Shown one piece after another: positions 43,347 to 53,350 of a DNA stretch of 64,000 nt. The notes beneath the pieces are model-generated. The model had not been told where the DNA came from. It did not search any database and worked only from the letters and a program-made list of their open reading frames with translations. Location: contig DASRZM010000094.1 of the NCBI GenBank assembly GCA_035686365.1, positions 1 through 64,000 on the forward strand, in the 5' to 3' direction. Each line of letters begins with the position of its first letter. Positions within the stretch are counted from its first letter, which is position 1. The DNA comes from DASRZM01 sp035686365. GTDB taxonomy: Bacteria; Pseudomonadota; Gammaproteobacteria; Xanthomonadales; Xanthomonadaceae. Made by a program: the position numbers and the translations under genes.

Positions 43347-43431
43347 GCCCAGGTGGTGGAATTGGTAGACACGCTATCTTGAGGGGGTAGTGGCGAAAGC
43401 TGTGCGGGTTCGAGTCCCGCCCTGGGCACCA
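43347..43431 (+). tRNA. tRNA-Leu (anticodon GAG)
   Basis: 85 bases including encoded CCA. The acceptor arms GCCCAGG (43347-43353) and CCTGGGC (43421-43427) pair fully, followed by A73 and CCA. The anticodon stem CTATC/GGTAG encloses the loop TTGAGGG, giving anticodon GAG, which reads CTC and CTT. A long variable arm of class II type follows, and the T arm GCGGGTTCGAGTCCCGC is regular. Same place as leuU of E. coli, between secG and nuoA here. Confidence 0.97.
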
Positions 43432-43525
43432 TCAATGCTTCCTGCCGGCGCCCCGGGCGCGGTGCGTCGGCCCTGATGCGCTCCAAACGTTCCCTGCCGG
43501 GGCGGAGTGCGGAGGTTCCGGGTCT

Positions 43526-43882
43526 GTGCTGGGCGAGTACCTGCCGATACTGCTGTTCCTGATCGTCTCCACCGTGATCGGCGTGACCCTGCTGGTCGTG
43601 GGCTGGGCGCTCGGGCCCAGCCGTCCGGATGCCGAAAAGCTCTCACCCTACGAGTGCGGCTTCGAGGCCTTCGAGGACGCGCGCATGAAGTTCGACGTGC
43701 GCTACTACCTGGTCGCGATCCTGTTCATCATCTTCGACCTGGAGATCGCGTTCCTGTTTCCGTGGGCGGTCGTGTTCAAGGACATCGGATGGACCGCGAT
43801 CGTGGCGATGGCCCTGTTCCTGGGCATCCTCGTGATCGGTTTCATCTACGAATGGAAGAAGGGCGCCCTGGAGTGGGAATGA
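43526..43882 (+). CDS. nuoA: NADH-quinone oxidoreductase subunit A
   Basis: 118 residues, GTG start with GGAGGT upstream. Three membrane helices and the conserved LSPYECGFEAFEDARMKFDV loop, whose cysteine is the redox-sensitive loop residue of subunit ND3. Part of the membrane arm next to the quinone site. First gene of a complete 14-gene operon in standard order. Confidence 0.96.
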   Translation: MLGEYLPILLFLIVSTVIGVTLLVVGWALGPSRPDAEKLSPYECGFEAFEDARMKFDVRYYLVAILFIIFDLEIAFLFPWAVVFKDIGWTAIVAMALFLGILVIGFIYEWKKGALEWE

Positions 43883-43903
43883 GGGACTGAGGCCGGAGCA
43901 GCA

Positions 43904-44446
<543 letters not shown>

Positions 44447-44454
44447 CGACTGCC

Positions 44455-45180
44455 ATGGCCGAAGACAGATCGACCCTTGCCGGAATGCTGCGTGCCCGCT
44501 TCGAGTCGAAGCTGGCGTCGGTGAAGGTCGTGCGTGGCGAGACGACGATCGAGCTGGCTCCCGAATCGTGGCTGGAGGTCGCGCGGGCGCTGCGCGAGGA
44601 GCCCGAGTTCGACTTCGAGCAACTGGTCGACGTGTGCGGCGTCGACTACCTGGGCTACGGCGACAGCGAGTGGGACGTGGCCGACGTAACCACCGAGGGC
44701 TACTCACGGGGCGTGGAAGGCCTGGGCCCGGGGCGCCTTGCCGAGGGTCTTGCGCCATCGGCCCAGGTACCCGAACGACGCTATGCGGTGGTCGCCCACC
44801 TGCTGTCGCTGCGCCACAACCGGCGCCTGCGCATGCGCTGCTTTGCCGATTCGGCATTCCCGCTGGTGCCCTCGCTGGTCGAGGTCTGGGCCAGCGCCAA
44901 CTGGTTCGAACGCGAAGCCTTCGACCTGTTCGGCATCGTGTTCGAGGGCCACCCGGACCTGCGCCGGATCCTGACCGATTACGGCTTCATCGGTCATCCG
45001 TTCCGCAAGGACTTCCCCCTGATCGGCAACGTCGAGGTGCGTTACGACCCCGAAAAGGCGCGCGTGGTCTACGAGCCGGTGTCGATCGAGCCGCGTGTGC
45101 TCGTGCCGCGCGTGATCCGCGACGACTCGCGCTACGAGCAGGCGCAGGCCGAGCAGGCCGCGGACGGGTCCGGCTCGTGA
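44455..45180 (+). CDS. nuoC: NADH-quinone oxidoreductase subunit C
   Basis: 241 residues, separate from nuoD rather than fused as in E. coli. The 30-kDa subunit motif WFEREAFDLFGIVFEGHPDL near residue 155 and LTDYGFIGHPFRKDFPLIG are present. It lacks cofactors and supports the quinone module. Confidence 0.96.
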   Translation: MAEDRSTLAGMLRARFESKLASVKVVRGETTIELAPESWLEVARALREEPEFDFEQLVDVCGVDYLGYGDSEWDVADVTTEGYSRGVEGLGPGRLAEGLAPSAQVPERRYAVVAHLLSLRHNRRLRMRCFADSAFPLVPSLVEVWASANWFEREAFDLFGIVFEGHPDLRRILTDYGFIGHPFRKDFPLIGNVEVRYDPEKARVVYEPVSIEPRVLVPRVIRDDSRYEQAQAEQAADGSGS

Positions 45181-45241
45181 TGCCCGCCGCTTCCCGCCCG
45201 CCCGGTGCCGCAAGCCGCGCCTGCGCGCAGCCGTGACCGTC

Positions 45242-46495
45242 ATGGACGAAATCCGCAACTACACGATGAACTTCGGTCCGCAGCACCCGGCGGCGCACGG
45301 CGTGCTGCGGCTGGTGCTGGAGATGGACGGTGAGACCGTGCAGCGCGCCGACCCGCACGTGGGCCTGCTGCACCGCGCCACCGAGAAGCTCGCCGAATCC
45401 AAGCCGTTCAACCAGTCGATCGGCTACATGGACCGGCTCGACTACGTCTCGATGATGTGCAACGAGCACGCCTACGTGCTCGCCATCGAGGGACTGCTCG
45501 GCATCCGGGCGCCCGCACGGGCGCAGTGGATCCGCACGATGTTCGACGAGATCACGCGCATCCTCAACCACCTGATGTGGCTTGGCACCCATGGCCTGGA
45601 CCTGGGTGCGATGACGCTGTTCCTGTATGCGTTCCGCGAGCGCGAGGAGCTGCTGGACTGTTACGAGGCGGTGTCGGGTGCGCGCATGCACGCGACCTAC
45701 TACCGGCCCGGCGGCGTGTACCGTGACCTGCCCGACCGCATGCCGCGCTACCGGGAGTCGCCCTGGCACAAGGGCAGGGACCTGGAGCGCCTGAACGCCT
45801 GGCGCGGCGGCTCGATGCTGGATTTCCTGGATGCGTTCACCGAGGACTTTCCGCGCCGCGTGGACGAGTACGAAACCCTCCTCACCGACAACCGGATCTG
45901 GAAGCAGCGCACCGTCGGGATCGGTGTGGTGCCGCCGGAGATGGCCTATGCCTGGGGCATGACCGGCCCGATGCTGCGCGGCTCGGGCATCGCCTGGGAC
46001 CTGCGCAAGAAGCAGCCCTATGCGAAGTACCGGGAGGTCGAGTTCGACATTCCGGTGGGTGCCGGCGGCGACTGCTACGACCGTTACCTGGTGCGGGTGG
46101 AGGAGATGCGGCAGTCCAACCGCATCATCCGGCAGTGTGTGCAGTGGCTGCGCGAGAACCCGGGCCCGGTGATGGTCCGCAACTTCAAGGTCGCGCCTCC
46201 ATCCCGCGAGGAGATGAAGGACGACATGGAAGCGATGATCCACCACTTCAAGCTGTTCACCGAGGGCTACTGCGTACCCGAGGGCGAGATCTACACCGCC
46301 GTGGAGGCGCCAAAGGGCGAGTTCGGCTGCTACCTGGTCTCCGACGGCGCCAACAAGCCGTTCCGGGTCAAGCTGCGGGCGCCGGGGTTTGCGCACCTGT
46401 CGGCGATCGACGAGCTGGTACGCGGACACATGCTGCCCGACGTCGTGGCCGTGATCGGCACCATGGACATCGTGTTCGGGGAGATCGACCGATGA
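45242..46495 (+). CDS. nuoD: NADH-quinone oxidoreductase subunit D
   Basis: 417 residues from the ATG at 45242 (MDEIRNYTMNFGPQHPAAHG); a GTG nine bases upstream is possible. The HPAAHGVLRL loop with the quinone-site histidine, GLLHRATEKL, and the tyrosine in the YMDRLDYVSMM segment are visible. It forms the quinone pocket with NuoB. A 130-base non-coding gap follows before nuoE. Confidence 0.96.
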   Translation: MDEIRNYTMNFGPQHPAAHGVLRLVLEMDGETVQRADPHVGLLHRATEKLAESKPFNQSIGYMDRLDYVSMMCNEHAYVLAIEGLLGIRAPARAQWIRTMFDEITRILNHLMWLGTHGLDLGAMTLFLYAFREREELLDCYEAVSGARMHATYYRPGGVYRDLPDRMPRYRESPWHKGRDLERLNAWRGGSMLDFLDAFTEDFPRRVDEYETLLTDNRIWKQRTVGIGVVPPEMAYAWGMTGPMLRGSGIAWDLRKKQPYAKYREVEFDIPVGAGGDCYDRYLVRVEEMRQSNRIIRQCVQWLRENPGPVMVRNFKVAPPSREEMKDDMEAMIHHFKLFTEGYCVPEGEIYTAVEAPKGEFGCYLVSDGANKPFRVKLRAPGFAHLSAIDELVRGHMLPDVVAVIGTMDIVFGEIDR

Positions 46496-46625
46496 CCGGT
46501 TCCCCCCACCCGGTCCTTTCCGTATGCGGACCGCACAGGTCACGGCGGCAATCCGGGGGGCACCGGAACGTCCGGCCGCAGGTGCGGGTGCGCTCCCGGG
46601 GCCTGCGGGCAGCAGGGACAAGGGC

Positions 46626-47153
46626 ATGAAAGCTACCGGAAATTTAGAGGCCGTCCGCGACGTCGACCCGATGCAGCTGCTGTCGGACGATACCCGCCGG
46701 CGCATCGACCACTGGGTCGCGAAGTTCCCGCCCGGACGCAAGCGCTCGGCGGTGATCCAGGGACTGATGGCCGCGCAGGACCAGAACCGCGGGTGGCTCA
46801 GCGACGAGCTGGTCGCCGCGGTCGCCAGGTACCTGGACATCCCTCCGGTCTGGGCCTACGAGGTCGCAACCTTCTATTCGATGCTCGAGACCGGCAAGGT
46901 CGGTCGCAACAATGTGGCGATCTGCACCAACATCTCGTGCTGGCTCAACGGCGCCGAGGACATCGTGCGCCATTGCGAGAAGAAGCTGGGCATCGCCGTG
47001 GGCGAATCGACGCCGGACGGGCGCATCTACCTGAAGAACGAAGAGGAATGCCTGGCCGCCTGCTGCGGAGCGCCGATGATGGTGGTCAACGGCCACTACC
47101 ACGAAAACCTCACGACCGGGAAGGTCGACGAGATCCTCGACTCGCTGGATTGA
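46626..47153 (+). CDS. nuoE: NADH-quinone oxidoreductase subunit E
   Basis: 175 residues from the ATG at 46626; an upstream in-frame ATG at 46524 would add 34 residues unlike the family. Thioredoxin-like 2Fe-2S (N1a) subunit with ligands in CTNISCWLNGAED and EECLAACCGAPMM. Part of the NADH-oxidising module with NuoF and NuoG. The gap before it holds a stem CCGCAGG/CCTGCGG near 46576-46610. Confidence 0.95.
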   Translation: MKATGNLEAVRDVDPMQLLSDDTRRRIDHWVAKFPPGRKRSAVIQGLMAAQDQNRGWLSDELVAAVARYLDIPPVWAYEVATFYSMLETGKVGRNNVAICTNISCWLNGAEDIVRHCEKKLGIAVGESTPDGRIYLKNEEECLAACCGAPMMVVNGHYHENLTTGKVDEILDSLD

Positions 47154-47205
47154 ACGCAGGACCCGCGGCCCGCACTTGCGGACCCCGAACGGAAAGACGC
47201 TGACG

Positions 47206-48519
47206 ATGGCTTACGGACCTGTCCCGCAGGAACACAACGTCTGCTTCACCACGCTCCACTTCCAGGAGCCATGGAGCTACGACAACTACCTCAAGGCCGG
47301 TGGCTACCAGGCCTGGCGCAAGGTGCTGGACGGAAAGATCCCGTCCGAGCAGGTGGTGGAGATGGTCAAGCAGTCGGCGCTGCGCGGTCGCGGCGGCGCG
47401 GGGTTTCCGACCGGCCTGAAGTGGAGCTTCATGCCGCGCGGCGCGCAGGGGCAGAAGTACATCCTGTGCAATTCCGACGAATCCGAGCCGGGAACGTGCA
47501 AGGACCGGGACATCCTCCGCTACAACCCGCACGCGGTGATCGAGGGCATGGCGATCGCCTGCTACGCGACCGGCTCGACGGTTGCCTACAACTACCTGCG
47601 CGGCGAGTTCCACCACGAGCCGTTCGAGCGACTGGAGCAGGCCTTGGCGGAGGCCTACGCGCACGGCTGGCTGGGCAAGGACATCCTGGGCTCGGGCGTG
47701 GACGTGGACATGTACACGGCACTGGGCGCCGGCGCCTACATCTGCGGCGAGGAGACCGCGCTGATGGAGTCGCTGGAGGGCAAGAAGGGCCAACCGCGCT
47801 ACAAGCCGCCGTTCCCCGCCAGCTTCGGCCTGTATGGCAGGCCGACCACGATCAACAACACCGAAACCTACGCCTCGGTGCCGGCGATCATCCGCAACGG
47901 CCCGGAGTGGTTTCTGGGCCTGGGCAAGCCCAACAACGGCGGCGCCAAGATCTTCTCGGTGTCCGGCCACGTCGGCAATCCGGGCAACTTCGAAGTCCGG
48001 CTGGGCACGCCGTTTGCCGAACTTCTGGAGCTGGCCGGAGGCGTGCGCGGCGGGCGCAGACTCAAGGGCGTGATTCCGGGCGGTTCGTCCATGCCGGTGC
48101 TGCCGGGCGAGACGATCATGCAGTGCACGATGGACTACGACTCGCTGCAGAAGGCCGGATCGGGCCTGGGGTCGGGGGCGGTCATCGTGATGGACGAATC
48201 CACCTGCATGGTGCGCGCCTGCCGTCGCATCGCGCGCTTCTACTATGCGGAGTCCTGCGGCCAGTGCACGCCGTGCCGTGAGGGCACCGGCTGGATGTAC
48301 CGCATGCTCACGCGGATCGTCGAGGGCAAGGGCACGCTTGCGGACCTGGAACTGCTGCGCGCCGCAGCCGGACAGATCGAGGGGCACACGATCTGCGCCT
48401 TCGGCGAGGCCGCGGCCTGGCCCGTGCAGGGCATGCTGCGCCACTTCTGGGACGAATTCGAATACTACGTGGAGCACGGGCGTTCCATGCTCGACCAGCC
48501 GGTCGGGGAGGCCGCATGA
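47206..48519 (+). CDS. nuoF: NADH-quinone oxidoreductase subunit F
   Basis: 437 residues from the ATG at 47206; a TTG at 47176 would extend it by ten. NADH/FMN site GRGGAGFPTGLKWSF, CNSDESEPGTCKDR, GAGAYICGEETALMESLEG, and the N3 cluster cysteines in ESCGQCTPCREGT plus a later cysteine in GHTICAFGEA. It takes electrons from NADH. The stop overlaps nuoG as ATGA. Confidence 0.96.
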   Translation: MAYGPVPQEHNVCFTTLHFQEPWSYDNYLKAGGYQAWRKVLDGKIPSEQVVEMVKQSALRGRGGAGFPTGLKWSFMPRGAQGQKYILCNSDESEPGTCKDRDILRYNPHAVIEGMAIACYATGSTVAYNYLRGEFHHEPFERLEQALAEAYAHGWLGKDILGSGVDVDMYTALGAGAYICGEETALMESLEGKKGQPRYKPPFPASFGLYGRPTTINNTETYASVPAIIRNGPEWFLGLGKPNNGGAKIFSVSGHVGNPGNFEVRLGTPFAELLELAGGVRGGRRLKGVIPGGSSMPVLPGETIMQCTMDYDSLQKAGSGLGSGAVIVMDESTCMVRACRRIARFYYAESCGQCTPCREGTGWMYRMLTRIVEGKGTLADLELLRAAAGQIEGHTICAFGEAAAWPVQGMLRHFWDEFEYYVEHGRSMLDQPVGEAA

Positions 48520-50846
48520 GCACGGCGACCCCGACCCGGACCGCTTCGGAGCAGGTCACCATCGAGATCGACGGCACCGCAATGACCGCGCCGAAGGGTT
48601 CGATGGTGATCCAGGCCGCCGACCGCGCCGGAATCCAGATTCCGCGCTTCTGCTACCACGAGAAGCTGTCGATCGCGGCCAACTGCCGCATGTGCCTGGT
48701 CGACATCGAGAAGTCGCCCAAGCCGATGCCCGCATGCGCCACGCCGGTGATGGAGGGCATGAAGGTCTACACGCGCTCCAAGCGTGCACTCGATGCCCAG
48801 CGCAACGTCATGGAGTTCCTGCTGATCAACCACCCGCTGGACTGCCCGATCTGCGATCAGGGCGGCGAGTGCGAACTGCAGGACCTGTCCATGGGCTACG
48901 GGCGTTCGGTCAGCCGCTTCTCCGAGCGCAAGCGTGTGGTGCCGGACGAGGATCTGGGTCCGCTGGTGTCCACCGACATGACCCGCTGCATCCAGTGCAC
49001 GCGCTGCGTGCGTGTGATGGCCGAGGTGGCCGGGACCTGCGAGCTCGGTGGCATGGGCCGCGGCGAGGACCTGCAGATCGGCACCTACGTGGGCAGACCG
49101 TTGATGAGCGAGCTGTCCGGCAACGTCATCGACGTGTGCCCGGTGGGCGCGCTGACCAACAAGGTGTTCCGCTTCCGCGCGCGGCCGTGGGAACTGGTCT
49201 CGCGCGATTCGATCGGCTGCCACGACGCCCTGGGCGGCAACCTGCACCTGCACGTGCGCCGCAACGAGGTATTGCGCGCGGTGCCGCGCGCCAACGAGGC
49301 CGTCAACGAATGCTGGGCCTCGGATCGCGACCGTTACTCGCACCAGGGGCTGTATGCCTCCGACCGGGTCCTGGCACCGATGGTCAGGGACGGCCAGCAG
49401 TGGCGCGAGGCGACGTGGGAGGACGCGATCGGCCGCTGCGCGGAGCTGCTGGACCGCCACCGCGGCGACGCGCTCGGTGTGCTCGTGCACCCGGCGACCA
49501 GTTGCGAGGAAGGCCGCCTGCTGGCGGACCTGTCTGCAGGGCTGGAGTGCGGCAATATCGATCACCGCCTGCGCGTGCTGGACTTCGCGGACGCGCCGGT
49601 GTCCGAACCCTTCGAGATGCCGCTGGCCGCGATCGAGCAGGCCGACGCGATCGTGCTGGTCGGATGCGACCCCCGCCACGAGGCGCCGTTGCTGGCGCAC
49701 CGGATCCGCAAGGCATGGAAGTCCGGGGCCGCGATCTTCGCGATCAATCCGGTCGATTTCCCGCTCGAGCTGGAGCTGACTGGTGCCCACATCGGGACGC
49801 CGGGGGAGATGGTCGACACGCTGATGGCGGCCGCGCGGGCGGCGAGCCAGGACACGCGCGAGAGCGCCCCGCAGGGCATGGCCTCGGCGATGGCCGGCGC
49901 CGATACCGACGAGCGGCTGGCGCACATGGTCGCCACTTTGCGGCAGGCCGGCAACGCCATGGTCCTGGTCGGCGATCTCGCCAACCAGGCTGCCGAAGCC
50001 TCCTGGTTGCGAGCCGGCGCGCGCTATCTGGCCCGTGCGACCGGCGCACGCCTGAACGTCATGCCGGCCGGCGCCAATGCGATCGGACTGGCCGCCAACG
50101 GCGTGCTGCCTGCAGCGCGCAATACGTCGGAGATGCTGGGCGAACCGCGCCAGGCCTACCTGCTGTACGGCTGCGAGCCACCGTTCGATTTCGCCGACGG
50201 CGCCGGCGTACTGGCGGCGCTGTCCGCGGCCCGGTCCGTCATCGCCTGCACCGCCTTCGCAGATGGACGGCTCAAGGAACTCGCGCATGTGATCCTGCCG
50301 ATCGCACCGATGCCGGAGACCGACGCCACGGTGGTCAACTGCGACGGGCTGGTGCAGACGGTGGCGCCGGCGACCCGGCCGCGCGGCGCGGCCCGCCAGG
50401 GTTGGCGGGTGCTGCGTGCGCTCGGTGGTGCGCTGGAACTGGACGGGTTCGACTTCATGCAGATCGATGCGGTACGCGAGCGCATGGCCACCGCAGGCGC
50501 CGTCACCGGTTCGGGCCTGTGCGGGAGGACGGCCGCGCCGGCGGGCACGCTGGCCCGGATCGCCACGATTCCCGTCTATCGGGGCGATGCCGTGCTCAGA
50601 CGCGCGGCGGCGCTGAACGCCCACCCGCTGACGGCCGGCGCACGCGCGGTGATGCATCCGGACGACGCCCGGGACAACGGGCTGGCCGATGGTTCGATGG
50701 CGCGCTTCGGCAACGGGCGCGGCACGGCAACGCTGCCCGTGGTGCTGGATGCGCGCGTCGCGCGCGGCGCCGTGCACATCGAGTCGTGCTACGAGGCGAC
50801 TGCACCGCTGGGATGCGGCGCCCTGACCGTCGAAGCGGCGGGCTGA
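48516..50846 (+). CDS. nuoG: NADH-quinone oxidoreductase subunit G
   Basis: 776 residues. The N-terminal ferredoxin-like domain (N1b) has FCYHEKLSIAANCRMCLVDI with the following PAC; histidine-ligated N5 is in HPLDCPICDQGGECELQD; N4 is in RCIQCTRCVRVMAEVAGTC. The CxxCxxxC set of the N7 cluster found in E. coli is absent (the region reads SIGCHDALGGNLHL). The molybdopterin-oxidoreductase-like domain follows but lacks cofactor function. Nine bases before nuoH. Confidence 0.96.
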   Translation: MSTATPTRTASEQVTIEIDGTAMTAPKGSMVIQAADRAGIQIPRFCYHEKLSIAANCRMCLVDIEKSPKPMPACATPVMEGMKVYTRSKRALDAQRNVMEFLLINHPLDCPICDQGGECELQDLSMGYGRSVSRFSERKRVVPDEDLGPLVSTDMTRCIQCTRCVRVMAEVAGTCELGGMGRGEDLQIGTYVGRPLMSELSGNVIDVCPVGALTNKVFRFRARPWELVSRDSIGCHDALGGNLHLHVRRNEVLRAVPRANEAVNECWASDRDRYSHQGLYASDRVLAPMVRDGQQWREATWEDAIGRCAELLDRHRGDALGVLVHPATSCEEGRLLADLSAGLECGNIDHRLRVLDFADAPVSEPFEMPLAAIEQADAIVLVGCDPRHEAPLLAHRIRKAWKSGAAIFAINPVDFPLELELTGAHIGTPGEMVDTLMAAARAASQDTRESAPQGMASAMAGADTDERLAHMVATLRQAGNAMVLVGDLANQAAEASWLRAGARYLARATGARLNVMPAGANAIGLAANGVLPAARNTSEMLGEPRQAYLLYGCEPPFDFADGAGVLAALSAARSVIACTAFADGRLKELAHVILPIAPMPETDATVVNCDGLVQTVAPATRPRGAARQGWRVLRALGGALELDGFDFMQIDAVRERMATAGAVTGSGLCGRTAAPAGTLARIATIPVYRGDAVLRRAAALNAHPLTAGARAVMHPDDARDNGLADGSMARFGNGRGTATLPVVLDARVARGAVHIESCYEATAPLGCGALTVEAAG

Positions 50847-50855
50847 GGACGCGGA

Positions 50856-51881
50856 ATGGAAACCTTACTGTACCTGGCCTGGACCCTGGCGAAGATCCTC
50901 GCGATCTCGGTGCCGGTGATCGTCGCGGTGGCGTTCTTCACGCTGGCCGAGCGCAAGGTGATCGGCTGGATGCAGGTTCGGCACGGCCCGGTCTACATCG
51001 GCCGTGTGTTCGGCATCGGCCTGATCCAGCCCTTCGCCGATGTCTTCAAGATGATCTTCAAGGAGCTGGTGGTCCCGGCCAATGCACACAGGTTCCTGTT
51101 CCTGCTGGCGCCGGTCCTGACGCTGGCCCCGGCCCTGGCGGCCTGGGCGGTGATCCCCTTCGACGAGGGGCTCGTGCTGGCGGACATCAACGCCGGATTG
51201 CTGTTCGTCCTGGCACTGACCTCGATGGGCGTGTACGGCGTGATACTCGGCGGCTGGGCCTCCAACTCCAAGTACGCGATGCTCGGCGCCATGCGCTCGG
51301 CTGCGCAGGTCATCAGCTACGAGATCGCGATGGGCTTCGCCCTGGTCGGCGTGCTGGTCGCGGCCGGCAGCCTGAACCTGAGCGAGATCGTCCAGGCCCA
51401 GTCCGGCGACCTGGGGGCGCTGGAGTGGTTCTGGCTGCCGCTGCTGCCGCTGTTCGTCATCTATTTCGTGTCCGGCGTGGCCGAGACCAACCGCGCGCCC
51501 TTCGATGTCGCCGAGGGCGAGTCGGAGATCGTGGCCGGTTTCCACGTCGAGTACTCGGGCGCGGCTTTCGCCGTGTTTTTCCTGGCCGAGTACGCGAACA
51601 TGATCCTGATCAGCTTCCTCGCCGCGGTCCTGTTCCTGGGCGGGTGGCTGTCGCCGTTCCCGCAGTCCTGGACGGTGCTGGGCGCTGCCGGGTGGTGGTG
51701 GCTGTTCGCCAAGGCGGCGCTGTTCGCTTTCATGTACCTGTGGTTCCGGGCGACGTTTCCGCGCTACCGCTACGACCAGATCATGCGTCTGGGCTGGAAG
51801 GTGTTCATCCCGATCACGATCGTCTGGATCCTGGCGACGGCCCTGATGGTGCACGCCGGCTGGTTCGAGATCGGGACCTGA
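50856..51881 (+). CDS. nuoH: NADH-quinone oxidoreductase subunit H
   Basis: 341 residues, eight membrane helices. Conserved ERKVIGWMQVRHGP, GLIQPFADVFKMIFKE, SYEIAMG and the loop AETNRAPFDVAEGESEIVAGF, which line the quinone entry and the first proton path. It joins the peripheral and membrane arms. Confidence 0.97.
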   Translation: METLLYLAWTLAKILAISVPVIVAVAFFTLAERKVIGWMQVRHGPVYIGRVFGIGLIQPFADVFKMIFKELVVPANAHRFLFLLAPVLTLAPALAAWAVIPFDEGLVLADINAGLLFVLALTSMGVYGVILGGWASNSKYAMLGAMRSAAQVISYEIAMGFALVGVLVAAGSLNLSEIVQAQSGDLGALEWFWLPLLPLFVIYFVSGVAETNRAPFDVAEGESEIVAGFHVEYSGAAFAVFFLAEYANMILISFLAAVLFLGGWLSPFPQSWTVLGAAGWWWLFAKAALFAFMYLWFRATFPRYRYDQIMRLGWKVFIPITIVWILATALMVHAGWFEIGT

Positions 51882-51900
51882 GGGAAGAAGAATCGACCTG

Positions 51901-52389
51901 ATGGGCACAGTGATCAACTACCTCAAGAGCCTGCTGCTGCTGGAGCTGTTCAAGGGCCTGGGCGTGACCCTGCGTCACCTGTTCCGGCCCAAGTACACCA
52001 TGCACTATCCGGCCGAGAAGATCCCGCAGTCGGTGCGCTTCCGCGGTCTGCACGCGCTGCGCCGGTATCCCAACGGCGAGGAGCGCTGCATCGCGTGCAA
52101 GCTGTGCGAGGCCGTGTGCCCGGCGCTGGCGATCACCATCGACTCGGAGCAGCGCGCCGACGGCACCCGCCGCACGACGCGCTACGACATCGACCTGTTC
52201 AAGTGCATCTACTGTGGATTCTGCGAGGAGAGCTGCCCGGTGGACTCGATCGTGGAGACGCATGTGTACGAGTTCCACTTCGAGAAGCGCGGCGAACACA
52301 TCGTGAACAAGCAGCAGCTGCTCGCCCTGGGCGATCTGCTCGAATCCGAGATCGCCGAACGCCGGGCGCTCGACGCCCCTTACCGGTGA
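51901..52389 (+). CDS. nuoI: NADH-quinone oxidoreductase subunit I
   Basis: 162 residues. Two 4Fe-4S motifs, CIACKLCEAVCP and CIYCGFCEESCP (clusters N6a and N6b), after an N-terminal amphipathic helix that anchors it by the membrane. It passes electrons to N2 in NuoB. Nineteen bases after nuoH. Confidence 0.97.
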   Translation: MGTVINYLKSLLLLELFKGLGVTLRHLFRPKYTMHYPAEKIPQSVRFRGLHALRRYPNGEERCIACKLCEAVCPALAITIDSEQRADGTRRTTRYDIDLFKCIYCGFCEESCPVDSIVETHVYEFHFEKRGEHIVNKQQLLALGDLLESEIAERRALDAPYR

Positions 52390-52393
52390 ACGC

Positions 52394-53011
52394 ATGAGCC
52401 CCGAGCTGATCATCTTCTACGCCTTCGCCGCGGTCACCGTCGCCGCCGCGCTGGCCGTGATCACGGTGAAGAACCCCATTCATGCGGTGCTGTTCCTGGT
52501 GCTGACCTTCTTCACCAGCGCCTGTATCTGGCTGCTGGCACAGGCCGAGTTCCTGGCCGTGGCCCTGGTGCTGGTCTACGTCGGCGCCGTGATGGTCCTG
52601 TTCCTGTTCGTGGTGATGATGCTGGACATCAAGGTCGCTCCATTGCGGGAGGGATTCGCGCGGTACCTGCCGGTGGCGGCGATCGTGGCGGCCGTGATGG
52701 CTGCAGAGATGCTGGCCCTGATCGGCGTAGGCCGGCTCGACCAGGAGATGGGTCCGGAAGATCCGGCGGCCGCCGCCGGCCTGTCGAACATCCAGTGGCT
52801 GGGGCAGTCGCTGTTCACCGATTACCTTTACCCGTTCGAAATCGCCGCCGTGATCCTGACCGTGGCGATCATCGCCGCCATCGCGCTGACCCTGCGGCGG
52901 CGCCCGGGCTCCCGCCGCCAGGACCCGTCGCGGCAGGTGCAGGTCCGCCGCGAGGACCGGGTTCGGCTGATCAAAATGACTGCCGAGTCCGACCGGGAGG
53001 GTGGGCAATGA
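52394..53011 (+). CDS. nuoJ: NADH-quinone oxidoreductase subunit J
   Basis: 205 residues with five membrane helices. The third helix region ALVLVYVGAVMVLFLFVVMM is the conserved ND6 segment with the pi-bulge linked to coupling. The C-terminus is a charged cytoplasmic tail rich in arginine. Its TGA overlaps the nuoK ATG. Confidence 0.95.
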   Translation: MSPELIIFYAFAAVTVAAALAVITVKNPIHAVLFLVLTFFTSACIWLLAQAEFLAVALVLVYVGAVMVLFLFVVMMLDIKVAPLREGFARYLPVAAIVAAVMAAEMLALIGVGRLDQEMGPEDPAAAAGLSNIQWLGQSLFTDYLYPFEIAAVILTVAIIAAIALTLRRRPGSRRQDPSRQVQVRREDRVRLIKMTAESDREGGQ

Positions 53012-53313
53012 TCTCACTGGGCCACTACCTTGCACTTGCCGCGATCCTGTTCTGCATCAGCGTCGCGGGAATTTTCATCAACCGCAAGAACGTCATCGTC
53101 CTGCTGATGGCGATCGAGCTGATGCTGCTCGCGGTCAACCTGAACTTCATCGCCTTCTCGCGTTACCTGGGCGACGTCGCAGGGCAGGTTTTCGTTTTCT
53201 TCATCATGACCGTGGCTGCCGCCGAAGCGGCGATCGGCCTGGCGATCCTGGTGGTGGTGTTCCGCAACCGCAGCACGATCAACGTCGCGGAGATCGACAG
53301 CCTGAAGGGCTGA
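53008..53313 (+). CDS. nuoK: NADH-quinone oxidoreductase subunit K
   Basis: 101 residues from the ATG at 53008, overlapping nuoJ as ATGA. Three helices with the buried glutamates in LLMAIELMLLAVNLNF and AAAEAAIGLAILV that form part of the proton path (ND4L). No deviation from the family. Confidence 0.96.
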   Translation: MISLGHYLALAAILFCISVAGIFINRKNVIVLLMAIELMLLAVNLNFIAFSRYLGDVAGQVFVFFIMTVAAAEAAIGLAILVVVFRNRSTINVAEIDSLKG

Positions 53314-53350
53314 TCCTGAAGATTCGAGTGCAAGAGCCGAGGCTTACGAA

